Shown: in pieces, positions 14,207 through 24,001 of the stretch
Layout of the letters: every line of letters begins with the position of its first letter
Numbering within the stretch: position 1 is the stretch's first letter
Assembly: GCF_008831285.2 (NCBI RefSeq)
Contig: NC_045138.2
Span: 14,458,571 to 14,522,570 of the forward strand
Reading direction: 5' to 3'
Source of the DNA: Nymphaea colorata
Taxonomy: Eukaryota > Streptophyta > Magnoliopsida > Nymphaeales > Nymphaeaceae
Length of the DNA stretch: 64,000 nucleotides
Made by a program: the position numbers and the translations under genes
The notes under the pieces: generated by a model
Database searches by the model: none
Told to the model about the DNA's origin: nothing
The model's input: only the letters and a program-made list of their open reading frames with translations

Positions 14207-17200
14207 ATGTCATATATACAAGCTTGAAATCCAACATCCTAGACCAGATATGATCTTAGCTGCTTGTTCCAAATCTGATTCCAACAATCTAGACCGGATT
14301 AGATGAGATCTCTGATCCTAACCTTTGGTCGAAATCCCAAAGCCAACATCCCAAACCGGATTAGATGAGACCTCGGATCCTGAACTTTGGTTGAAATCCC
14401 ATATGCAACATCCCAAACCGGATTAGATGAGACCGTTGATCCTGAACTTTGGTCGAAATCCCGCATGCAACATCCCAAACCGGATTAGATGGGACCTCTG
14501 ATCCTGACCTTTCGTCGAGATCCGAAATCCAACATCCCAAACTGGATTAGATCAGGCCTCTAATCCATGTCATAGATACAAGCTTGAAATCGAACATCCT
14601 AGACCAGATATGATCTTAGCTGCTTGTTCAAAATCTGATTCCAACAATCTAGACCGGATTAGATGAGATCTCTGATCCTAACCTTTGGTCGAAATCCCAA
14701 AGGCAACATCCCAAACCGGATTATATGAGACCTCTGATCCTAACCTTTGGTCGAAATACCAAAGCCAACATCCCAAACCGGATTAGATGAGACCTCTGAT
14801 CCTGAACTTTGGTCGAAATCCCGCATGCAACATCCCAAACCGGATTAGATGAGACCTCTGATCCTGACCTTTCGTCGAGATCCCAAATCCAACAACCCAA
14901 ACTGGATTAGATCAGGCCTCTAATCCATGTCATAGATACAAGCTTGAAATCCAACATCCTAGACCAGATATGATCTTAGCTGCTTGTTCAAAATCTGATT
15001 CCAACATCCTAGACCGGATTAGATGAGACCTTTGTTCCTAACCTTTGGTCGAAATCCCAAAGCCAACATCCCAAACCAGATTAGATGAGACCTCTGATTC
15101 TGAACTTTGGTCGAAATCCCGCATGCCACATCCCAACCGGATTAGATGATGCCTTTGATCCTAAGCTTTCTTCTAAATCCTGCATGCAACATCCCAAATT
15201 GGATTTGATGAGACCTCTGATCCTGACCTTTCGTCGAGATCCCAAATCCAACAACCCAAACTGGATTAGATCAGGCCTCTAATCCATGTCATAGATACAA
15301 GCTTGAAATCCAAACCGGATTAGATGAGACCGTTGATCCTGAACTTTTGTCGAAATCCCGCATGCAACTTTCCAAACCGGATTAGATGAGACCTCTGATC
15401 CTGACCTTTCGTCGAGATCCCAAATCCAACATCCCAAACTGGATTAGAGCAGGCCTCTAATCCATGTCATAGATACAAGCTTGAAATCCAACATCGTAGA
15501 CCAGATATGATTTTAGTTGCTTGTTCAAAATCTGATTCCAACAATCTAGACCGGATTAGCTGAGATCTCTGATCCTAACCTTTGGTTGAAATCCCAAAGC
15601 CAACATCCCAAAACGGATTAGATGAGACCTCTGATCCTGAACTTTGGTCGAAATCCCGCATGCAACATCCCAAACAGGATTAGATGAGACCTCTGATCCT
15701 GACCTTTCGTCGAGATCCCAAATCCAACATCCCAAACTGGATTAGATCAGGCCTCTAATCCATGTCATAGATACAAGCTTGAAATCCAACATCCTAAACC
15801 AGATATGATCTTAGCTGCTTGTTCAAAATCTGATTCCAACAATCTAGACCGGATTAGATGAGATCTCTGATCCTAACCTTTGGTCGAAATCCCAAAACCA
15901 ACATCCCAAACCGGATTAGATGAGACCTCTGATCCTGAACTTTGGTTGAAATCCCAAATGCAACATCCCAAACCGGATTAGATGAGACCGTTTATCCTGA
16001 ACTTTGGTCGAAATCCCGCATGCTACATCCCAAACCGGATTAGATGAGACCTTTGATCCTGACCTTTCGTCGAGATCCCAAATCCAACATCCCAAACTGG
16101 AATAGATCAGGCCTCTAATCCATGTCATAGATACAAGCTTGAAATCCAACATCTTAGACCAGATATGATCTTAGCTGCTTGTTCAAAATCTGCTTCCAAC
16201 AATCTAGACCGGATTAGATGAGATCTCTGATCCTAACCTTTGGTCGAAATCCCAAAGGCAACATCCCAAACCGGATTAGATGAGACCTCTGATCCTGAAC
16301 TTTGGTTGAAATCCCAAATGCAACATCCCAAACCGGATTAGATGAGACCGTTTATCCTGAACTTTGGTCGAAATCCCGCATGCAACATCCCAAACCGGAT
16401 TAGATGAGACCTTTGATCCTGACCTTTCGTCGAGATCCCAAATCCAACATCCCAAACTGGATTAGATCAGGCCTCTAATCCATGTCATAGATACAGGCTT
16501 GAAATCCAACATCCTAGACCAGATATGATCTTAGTTGCTTGTTCAAAATCTGATTCCAACAATCTAGACCGGATTAGATGAGATCTCTGATCCTAACCTT
16601 TGGTTGAAATCCCAAAGGCAACATCCCAAACCGGATTAGATGAGACCTCTGATCCTAAACTTTGGTCGAAATCCCGCATGCAACATCCCAAACCGGATTA
16701 GATGAGACCTCTGATCCTGACCTTTCGTCGAGATCCCAAATCCAACAACCCAAACTGGATTAGATCAGGTCTCTAGTCCATGTCATAGATACAAGCTTGA
16801 AATCCAACATCCTAGACCAGATATGATCTTAGCTGCTTGTTCAAAATCTGATTCCAACAATCTAGACCGGATTAGATGAGATCTCTGATCCTAACCTTTG
16901 GTCGAAATCCCAAAGCCAACATCCCAAACCGGATTAGATGAGACCTCTGATCCTGAACTTTGGTCGAAATCCTGCATGCAACATCCCAAACCGGATTAGA
17001 TGAGACCTTTGATCTTGACCTTTTGTCGAGATCCCAAATCTAACATCCCAAACTGGATTAGATCTGGCCTTTAATCCATGTCATAGATACATGCTTGAAA
17101 TCCAACATCCTAGACCAGATATGATCTTATCTTAGCTGCTTGTTCAAAATCTGATTCCAACATCCTAGACCGGATTAGATGAGATCTCTGATCCTAACCT

Positions 17201-20200
17201 TTGGTCGAAATCCAAAGCCAACATCCCAAACCGGATTAGATGAGACCTCTGATCCTGAACTTTGGTCGAAATCCCGCATGCAACATCCCAAACCGGATTA
17301 GATGATGCCTCTGATCCTAAGCTTTCTTCTAAATCCTGTATGCAACATCCCAAATTGGATTAGATGAGACCTCTGATCCTAACCTTTGTTCGAAATCCCA
17401 AATCCAACATCCCAAACTGGATTAGATCAGACCTCTAATCCATGTCATAGATACATGCTTGAAATCCAACATCCTAGACAAGATAAGATCTTAGCTGCTT
17501 GTTCAAAATCCGAATCCATCATCTTAGACTGGATTAGATGAGACCTCTGATCCTGAACTTTGGTCGAAAAATTCCGCATGCAACATCTCAAACTGGATTA
17601 AATGAGACCTCTGATCCTGACTTTTGGTTGAAATCCCAAATCCAACATCCGGAATTGGATTAGATCAGACCTCTAATCCATTTCATAGATGCAAGATTGA
17701 ATTTCAACATCCTAGAACACATAAGATCTTAGCTGCTTGTTCAAAATCCGAATCCAACATCCCTGGCCGGATTAGATGAGACCTCTGATCCTGACCTGTG
17801 GTCGAATGCAACATCCCAAACCGGATTAGATGAGACCTCTGATCCTGAACTTTGGTCGAAATCCCGCATGCAACATCCCAAACTGAATTAGATGATGCCT
17901 TTGATCCTAAGCTTTCTTCTAAATCCTGCATGCAACATCCCAAACCGGATTAGATGAGACATTTGATCCTGAACTTTGGTCGAAATCCCGCATGCAACAT
18001 CCCAAACCGGATTAGTTGATGCCTCTGATCCTAAGCTTTCTTCTAAATCCTGGATGCCACATCCTAAACCGGATTAGATGAGACCTCTGATCCTGAACTT
18101 TGGTCGAAATCCCGCATGCAACATCTCAAACCGGATTAGATGATGCCTCTGATCCTAAGCTTTCTTCTAAATCCTGCGTGCAACATCCCAAATTGGATTA
18201 GATGAGACCTCTGATCCTAACCTTTGTTCGAAATCCCAAATCCAACATCCCAAATTGGATTAGATCAGACCTCTAATCCATGTCATAGATACAAGCTTGA
18301 AATCCAACATCCTAGACCAGATAAGATCTTAGCTGCTTGTTCAAAATCCGAATCCAACATCTTAGACCGGATTTGATGAGACCTCTGATCCTTTGGTCGA
18401 AAAATACCGCATGCAACTTCTCAAACTGGATTAGATGAGACCTCTGATCCTGACTCTTGGTTGAAATCCCAAATCCAACATCCGGAACTGGATTAGATTA
18501 GACCTCTAATCCATTTCATAGATGCAAGCTTGAAATGCAACATCCTAGAACAGATTAGATCTTAGCTGCTTGTTCAAAATCCGAATCCAACATCCCTGGC
18601 CGGATTAGATGAGACCTCTGATCCTGACCTGTGGTCGAAATCCCAAATATAACATCCCAAACCGGATTAGATGAGACCGTTGATCCTGAACTTTGGTCGA
18701 AATCCCGCATGCAACATCCCAAACTGGATTAGATGAGACCTCTGATCCTGACCTTTCGTCGAGATCCCAAATCCAACATCCCAATCTGGATTAGATCAGG
18801 CCTCTAATCCATGTCATAGATACAACCTTGAAATCCAACATCCTAGACCAGATATGATCTTAGCTTCTTGTTCAAAATCTGATTCCAACAATCTAGACCG
18901 GATTAGATGAGACCTCTGATCTTGACCTGTGGTCGAAATCTCAAATGCAACATCCCAAACCGGATTAGATGAGACCGTTGATCCTGAACTTTGGTCGAAA
19001 TTCCGCATGCAACATCCCAAACCGGATTTGGTGAGACCTCTGATCCTGACCTTTCGTCGAGATCCCAAATCCAACATCCCAAACTGGATTATATCAGGCC
19101 TCTAATCCATGTCATAGATACAAGCTTGAAATCCAACATCCTAGACGAGATATGATCTTAGCTGCTTGTTCAAAATCTGATTCCAACAATCTAGACCGGA
19201 TTAGATGAGATCTCTGATCCTAACCTTTGGTCGAAATCCAAAGCCAACATCCCAAACCGGATTAGATGAGACCTCTGATCCTGAACTTTGGTCGAAATCC
19301 CGCATGCAACATCCCAAACCGGATTAGATGATGCCTCTGATCCTAAGCTTTCTTCTAAATCCTGTATGCAACATCCCAAATTGGATTAGATGAGACCTCT
19401 GATCCTAACCTTTGTTCGAAATCCCAAATCCAACATCCCAAACTGGATTAGATCAGACCTCTAATCCATGTCATAGATACAAGCTTGAAATCCAACATCC
19501 TTGACCAGATAAGATCTTAGCTGCTTGTTCAAAATCCGAATCCAACATCTTAGACCGGATTAGATGAGACCTCTGATCCTGAACTTTGGTCGAAAAATTC
19601 CGCATGCAACATCTCAAATTGGACTAGATGAGACCTCTGATCCTGACTTTTGGTTGAAATCCCAAATCCAACATCCGGAACTGGATTAGATCAGACCTCT
19701 AATCCATTTCATAGATGCACTCTTGAAATTCAACATCCTAGAACAAATTTAAATATTAACTGCTTGTTCAAAATCCGAATCCAACATCCCTTGCCGGATT
19801 AGATGAGACTTCTGATCTTGACTTGTGGTCGAAATCTCAAATGCAACATCCCAAACCGGATTAGATGAGACCGTTGATCCTGAACTTTGGTCGAAATTCC
19901 GCATGCAACATCCCAAACCGGATTTGGTGAGACCTCTGATCCTGACCTTTCGTCGAGATCCCAAATCCAACATCCCAAACTGGATTATATCAGGCATCTA
20001 ATCCATGTCATAGATACAAGCTTGAAATCCAACATCCTAGACGAGATATGATCTTAGCTGCTTGTTCAAAATCTGATTCCAACAATCTAGACCGGATTAG
20101 ATGAGATCTCTGATCCTAACCTTTGGTCGAAATCCAAAGCCAACATCCCAAACCGGATTAGATGAGACCTCTGATCCTGAACTTTGGTCGAAATCCCGCA

Positions 20201-20393
20201 TGCAACATCCCAAACCGGATTAGATGAGACCTCTGATCCTGACCTTTCGTCGAGATCCCAAATCCATCAACCCAAACTGGATTAGATCGGGCCTCTAATC
20301 CATGTCATAGATACAAGCTTGAAATCTAACAGCCTAGACCAGATATGATCTTAGCTGCTTGTTCAAAATCTGATTCCAACATCCCAAACCGGA
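14207..20393. repeat. Right flank of satellite with divergent variants and a 2.03-kb duplication
   Basis: Monomers continue but the long/short block pattern is lost. Anchors still fall at about 178, 298, 360 or similar spacings (14206, 14566, 14925, 15286, 15464, 15762, 16122, 16482, 16779, 17079, 17440). A segment of about 600 bp starting at 17165 recurs from 19191, an offset of 2026 bp, and a related copy lies near 18060-18620. These copies carry the variant GAAAAATTCCGCATGC (17572, 19590; slightly altered near 18400). The same variant is at about 275 on the left, but not in the core. Confidence 0.82.
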
Positions 20394-21326
20394 TGCTAAG
20401 GGCGGTTTCTGTGAGAGGTACTAGACGATGTTTAGCATTGGCAAACCCTCACTTTTGAAATTTGAAGGCGAAACGTGGACTTTGTGCGATGGTTTATGCG
20501 AGTGCGAGCTTTTTGTTCTGCCCAGTGTTTGGTTTCGTCCCGGGAGGTAGTGGTGCGCGTGGCTCACTGTTGACGCACACTCCTCTAGCTGTACTGGAGG
20601 GCCCACAGGGTATTGGGCGGCACAAGGGCCCGGGGTACTGCTGCCGTGTTGGGAGAGAGACATCTCCTGGTCCCTCAAACCGGGTTCCTAGAGGGGCCAT
20701 GCTGCTGCAGCGGCGATCTGGGATATCTCAGGAGGCTTCACTTCAGGTACCCTCGATCCGTTGGATCGTCTGGTGATGATATGTTCTGTTCTGCCCGTGA
20801 GTTGTGCCCACGGGGATTTCTGTTGCTCGACACGATGACCATGACATTGTCAGAGAACCACGGTTGGAAGCCTACGAAATTTTGGAGGTTGTGCACACCT
20901 CGTTCTGTCATTTATGATGTGATGTAACTCTGATATGTGTTAAGTTTTGGAAAACTTATGGTTGTAGTTCATAAGGCCTTTTTGAATTGTTTTACGAAAC
21001 TAAATATTATTTTGGGTCATGTTCCCTTCATGGCTGAATTTTCTCATACTCAGAGGAATTCTGACCCTTCTTTCTATCTCTACAGGTAGTCCTTGATAGA
21101 TTTTGGCTTTGGAGCGACGACCTCAGTCTTGTGATGGACGGGCATTGGCATTCTGGGCATTGCGTCGGTTTTGGGGACTTGTGTTTATTTTTGTTTGGGT
21201 CCAAGTATTTTATTATTGAAATAAAACAATGTCTGATTTCTTTATGTTCTGGTCATGACTCAATATTGCTTCCACTATTATAGAAATGGAAAGAAAATTT
21301 TTGGTGTCAAAAATTGGGTCGTGACA
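20394..21326 (+). mobile_element. Probable solo LTR (Ty3/gypsy-like) inserted in the satellite
   Basis: A 933-bp non-satellite sequence interrupts the array. It begins TGCTAAGGGC and ends AATTGGGTCGTGACA, matching the TG...CA rule and the GGTCGT-type ending of many plant gypsy LTRs. AATAAA at 21220-21225, about 100 bp before the end, supports plus orientation. No primer-binding site or internal coding region follows: the satellite resumes at once with AGGCCTCTAATCC. The 5 bp outside the TG/CA ends (CCGGA and TAAGG) do not match, so no clean target duplication is visible. TAAGG does occur at both 20397-20401 and 21327-21331, which would move the left end slightly. Assignment rests on end structure only. 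Confidence 0.6.
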
Positions 21327-21513
21327 TAAGGCCTCTAATCCATGTCATAAATACAAGCTTGAAATCCAACATCCTAGACTAGATAAGATCTTAGCTGCTT
21401 GTTCAGAATCCGAATCCAACATCTTAGGCCGGATTAGATGAGACCTTTAATCCTAACATTTGGTCGAAATCCCAACTCCAACATCCCAAGCTGGATTAGA
21501 TGAGACCTCTGAT
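21327..21513. repeat. Last remnant of the satellite array (right edge)
   Basis: After the LTR-like insert the satellite resumes with AGGCCTCTAATCCATGTCAT, then the 55-bp variant and two to three 62-bp-type monomers. It stops for good within GATGAGACCTCTGATC near 21513, which is the right boundary of the array. Confidence 0.9.
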
Positions 21514-21675
21514 CAAGCTGGCTTGGCGGAGTCTGAACATGGGAAGATCTGATCCTGTTGTTATTATTAGGCCGTGTCTTCGAAACGTTGGGAGTGTACT
21601 GATTTCAGTTATCATTGTTTCAAACCCGAGGGATTTGAGACGAGGAATCAAACGCATACATGAATATGATTTTGC

Positions 21676-21786
21676 TTCCTTTTCATAACTTTTTCATGTT
21701 TCATTCTCAAAAAAGGAAAAAAAATCATGAAATTGAATTTTCATGTAAAATAAAATCTCATGGTTTTAGGAAAGGTGTCGTTAAAA
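21676..21786 (+). repeat. 111-bp direct repeat, copy 1
   Basis: Runs from TTCCTTTTCATAACTTTTTC to GAAAGGTGTCGTTAAAA. It matches 22236-22346 over its whole length with few substitutions (shared core AAAATCATGAAATTGAATTT). The copies are the same length and 560 bp apart. They could be terminal direct repeats of a very small TRIM-like element or a local duplication. Confidence 0.75.
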
Positions 21787-21951
21787 TAGCAGCTACCAAG
21801 AAAAATTATCGTATAATAACATTGAGCTCCACTTTTTTTATTATTAAATTTTGATTATATTGACTAGGAAACATTGCTTCCGTGGCATCTTAGTTATGGG
21901 GCCTTTTCTAACTTTAAAAGTCATTTACAAATTTCAGAAAGGCGGCCTAAT

Positions 21952-22005
21952 TACAGAAGATAGTTTCTCATTTTATTACAGAAGATAGTTTCTCATTTTA
22001 GGAAA
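21952..22005. repeat. 26-bp tandem duplication
   Basis: TTACAGAAGATAGTTTCTCA followed by TTTTA occurs twice back to back, with no intervening sequence. Confidence 0.85.
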
Positions 22006-22235
22006 AACTATAACTGCTCTTCCTTTTGTTTGACACTGCAGGAAATCGGTTGATATTTAAAAGCCTGGATGCTGGATGTAATCCGATGTACAGTTTTGCA
22101 ATTACCTCCCTGTCGCGCTCTCTCAGCTTTACAAACCGCTGCCACCTTCTTCGAAAGCTTTTTCGCTTTTCGAGTGTAAATGGCTTTCGTTTGGGTAAGG
22201 GGGGTCGTTTTTTCCCTGTTTTGAAAAAAAAGGGT

Positions 22236-22346
22236 TTCCTTTTCATATCTTTTTCATGTTTCAGTCTCAAAAAAACAAAAAAAATCATGAAATTGAATTT
22301 TCATGTAAAATGAAATCTCATGGTGGTAGGAAAGGTGTTGTTAAAA
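22236..22346 (+). repeat. 111-bp direct repeat, copy 2
   Basis: Second copy of the repeat at 21676-21786, from TTCCTTTTCATATCTTTTTC to GAAAGGTGTTGTTAAAA. The sequence between the copies shows no coding region that I recognise. Confidence 0.75.
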
Positions 22347-22584
22347 ACAAAGAAGGGTGAAATTGCCCAACTGACAATATACCTCGGCCAATACTGCCCT
22401 CCGTGTCCTTCCTACCTGCTTTCCCTGCCTTGCCATCTGAGCCGTTGTATTGTCCACGCGTTCGGTTCCACGCCATCTAGAAAAGGAACGTAGACTGACG
22501 CCGTCGATTCGATAGATCGGACTGTCTTTATTAGTGCACAAATGAAAATAGTATTGCTTTGTGTTCAGGAGATCCCCGTGATTA

Positions 22585-22765
22585 GGGCTGCACAACGAGT
22601 CGAGCCAACTCGGGCTCGACTTGAACTCGCTCGAAAAAGCTCGGCTCGAGCTTGACTCATTTATAAATGAGTCGAGTTCGAGCTCATAGTTAAACTCGAA
22701 ACCATAAACGAGTCGAGTTCGAGTTTAAAGAACTCGACTCGTTTAAACTCGAATCGACTCGTTAT
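22585..22765. mobile_element. GAGTCGAG-rich subterminal region, hAT-like
   Basis: Opens with TAGGGCTGCACAACGAGTCG and then carries many direct and inverted copies of CGAGTCGAG, CGAGCTCG and ACTCGACTCG up to about 22765. Dense short motifs in both orientations next to a TAGGG-type terminus are typical of the subterminal regions of plant hAT elements. No matching opposite end or transposase was found nearby, so this is one end of an element or a solo fragment. A related, more degraded block lies at 43628-43910. Confidence 0.5.
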
Positions 22766-24001
22766 ATAACGAGTTGAATTATATAAACCGGTTCGTAAAA
22801 GCGATTCACCGGTTTAGGGTTTTACTGAGGTCTCCTCTTATAGTTTACTCTTCCTCCGTCTTCCCGACTTCTCTCTGCGGCGCTGACTCTCTTTCTTCTC
22901 GTTTGCTATCTCTCTTCCCGTCTTTGCTCTTTCGTCGACCACAGATCACCTTTCGCCTTCGGTCTTCCATCTTCGCCCTTCGGTCTTCACTCTTCCTTCT
23001 TCCCGTTTCACTCTTCCCGTCTGCTCTCTTGCTGTCTTCCTTCTTCCTTCGACCACGACAACCAGACCAAACCTGAGGCTGAGGGCACTTGCTGTCTTGC
23101 TGAGTTGTTGTCTTCCAACTGCTCTCTCTCTTCCATTGTTGCTGCCTTCTCTCGCCGCCACTGGCCCACCACTGCTGCCTTCTCTCGCTGCCGCTGCCGC
23201 TGCTGCTGTTGCTGCCTTCTTTGTTTTGCTGCTTCCGCCTTCACGCCAGGTACGCCTTCGACCTTCCTTTTTTCTTTTGCTTGTTGTTGTTCTTCTTCCT
23301 CCTCCTCCCAACTGATTTTGCCCAAATAAAACCCACCAGAAATCACTGCTGCAGCTGCCTCAGTAGCATCGGTTGCCCCTCTCGCTCTTGCTGTAGCTCA
23401 TGCTCCCGCCTTCGCAACAAGTACCTCTTCGGCTTTCCTTTTTTCTTCTCCTTATTGTTTTTCTTTTTCCTCCTCCTTCCAATTGATTTTGTCCAAATGA
23501 AACCCACCAGAAATCGCCGTTGCTGCCTTCTCTCGCTGATGTTGCCTCAGACGCCATCAATGCTCGCATTCACTACTCTTGAGGGACTGTTTACTACCTC
23601 CTCCGTTCCCCTCGCTCTCCCTCTCTTTCTCTCTGCTGCTGCTTTGTGGCATAGCCCCTTTTTATGCTGCAAGTTTTTTCTAGTTTTTTGTTGAACCATG
23701 TTGCATTGATGATGTATTTTGAGAAGGTTATCTTGTTTTGTACCTGCTGGTGTTGCTTCAGCTCACCATATTCAGCAGTCTGCTAATGATAAGTGCTTGC
23801 CACTCAATATATGCACATTAAACACTCAATATATGCACATTAAACTTGGCTTGTTCTAGAGTTTAATGTCGTTAAGTGAGTTATCAATTGACAGAGTCAT
23901 TTGTTTAATCTTGTAAACATTTGTTGGTTATTTCTATGTACAACTTCAAAACTTTTTCTTGCTTTTGATATTAGAAAATGATATGCACATATGTAGCCAT
24001 G
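22766..24001. other. Pyrimidine-rich leader-like spacer with internal duplication
   Basis: From about 22830 to 23660 the plus strand is strongly C/T-rich with CTG, CTT and CCT runs, giving long but low-complexity Leu/Ser-rich (plus) or Gln/Arg/Glu-rich (minus) frames that I do not accept as proteins. It resembles a transcribed 5' leader. A 171-bp segment is tandemly duplicated (listed separately). From 23700 to 24000 there is AT-rich sequence with a short repeat of ACTCAATATATGCACATTAA. Confidence 0.5.
23233..23574. repeat. Tandem duplication, period 171 bp
   Basis: The stretch containing TACGCCTTCGACCTTCC...AAATAAAACCCACCAGAAAT recurs 171 bp later as TACCTCTTCGGCTTTCC...AAATGAAACCCACCAGAAAT. 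Both copies start with a GT-donor-like site and contain the same C/T-rich tract, so a possible leader exon-intron junction has been duplicated. Confidence 0.7.

Larger units (their letters stand above)
1..20393. repeat. Satellite tandem array, 62-bp monomer with 57+55-bp variant pairs
   Basis: Uninterrupted tandem repeats from the window edge. The commonest monomer is 62 bp (for example unit starts at 2999, 3061, 3123 and 3185). It contains GGATTAGATGAGACCTCTG, then a variable middle (CTGAACTTTGGTCG, CTGACCTTTCGTCG or CTAACCTTTGGTCG) and ends with CATGCAACATCCCAAACC or CCAAATCCAACATCCC. A second class is a pair of shorter units, 57 bp (with ATCCATGTCATAGATACAAG) and 55 bp (with TTAGCTGCTTGTTCAAAATC), for example 2105-2161 and 2162-2216. 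Adjacent units differ by a few substitutions, so this is a true satellite. Minus-strand open frames of 60-85 codons run through the monomers only because they contain few stops; I do not regard them as genes. The left end lies outside the window. Confidence 0.97.
21514..22584. other. Non-coding spacer with short duplications
   Basis: No recognisable gene. Open frames here are short and partly made of A/T runs. It contains the two copies of a 111-bp direct repeat and a small tandem duplication listed separately. The stretch 22040-22200 is less AT-rich, but I could not match it to a known family. Confidence 0.6.

Noticed and set aside
1-20393. Dozens of minus-strand open frames of about 60-87 codons with similar translations (for example 410-595, 4003-4188, 11683-11913)
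   Set aside because: They are readings through satellite monomers. The 62-bp period shifts the frame each unit, many need a TTG start, and similarity follows the DNA repeat rather than codon constraint.
1-20393. CRISPR-like or telomere-like array
   Set aside because: The whole unit repeats without unique spacers, the host is a plant nucleus, and no TTTAGGG runs occur.
20462-20927. Overlapping 104-codon frames in the GC-richer part of the insert at 20394
   Set aside because: They lie inside the LTR-like sequence, overlap in different frames and show no retroelement domain.
22946-23346. Gln/Arg/Glu-rich frames of over 100 codons on the minus strand and Leu/Ser-rich frames on the plus strand
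   Set aside because: Low-complexity translations of CTG/CTT/CCT tracts, open in several frames at once, with no domain.
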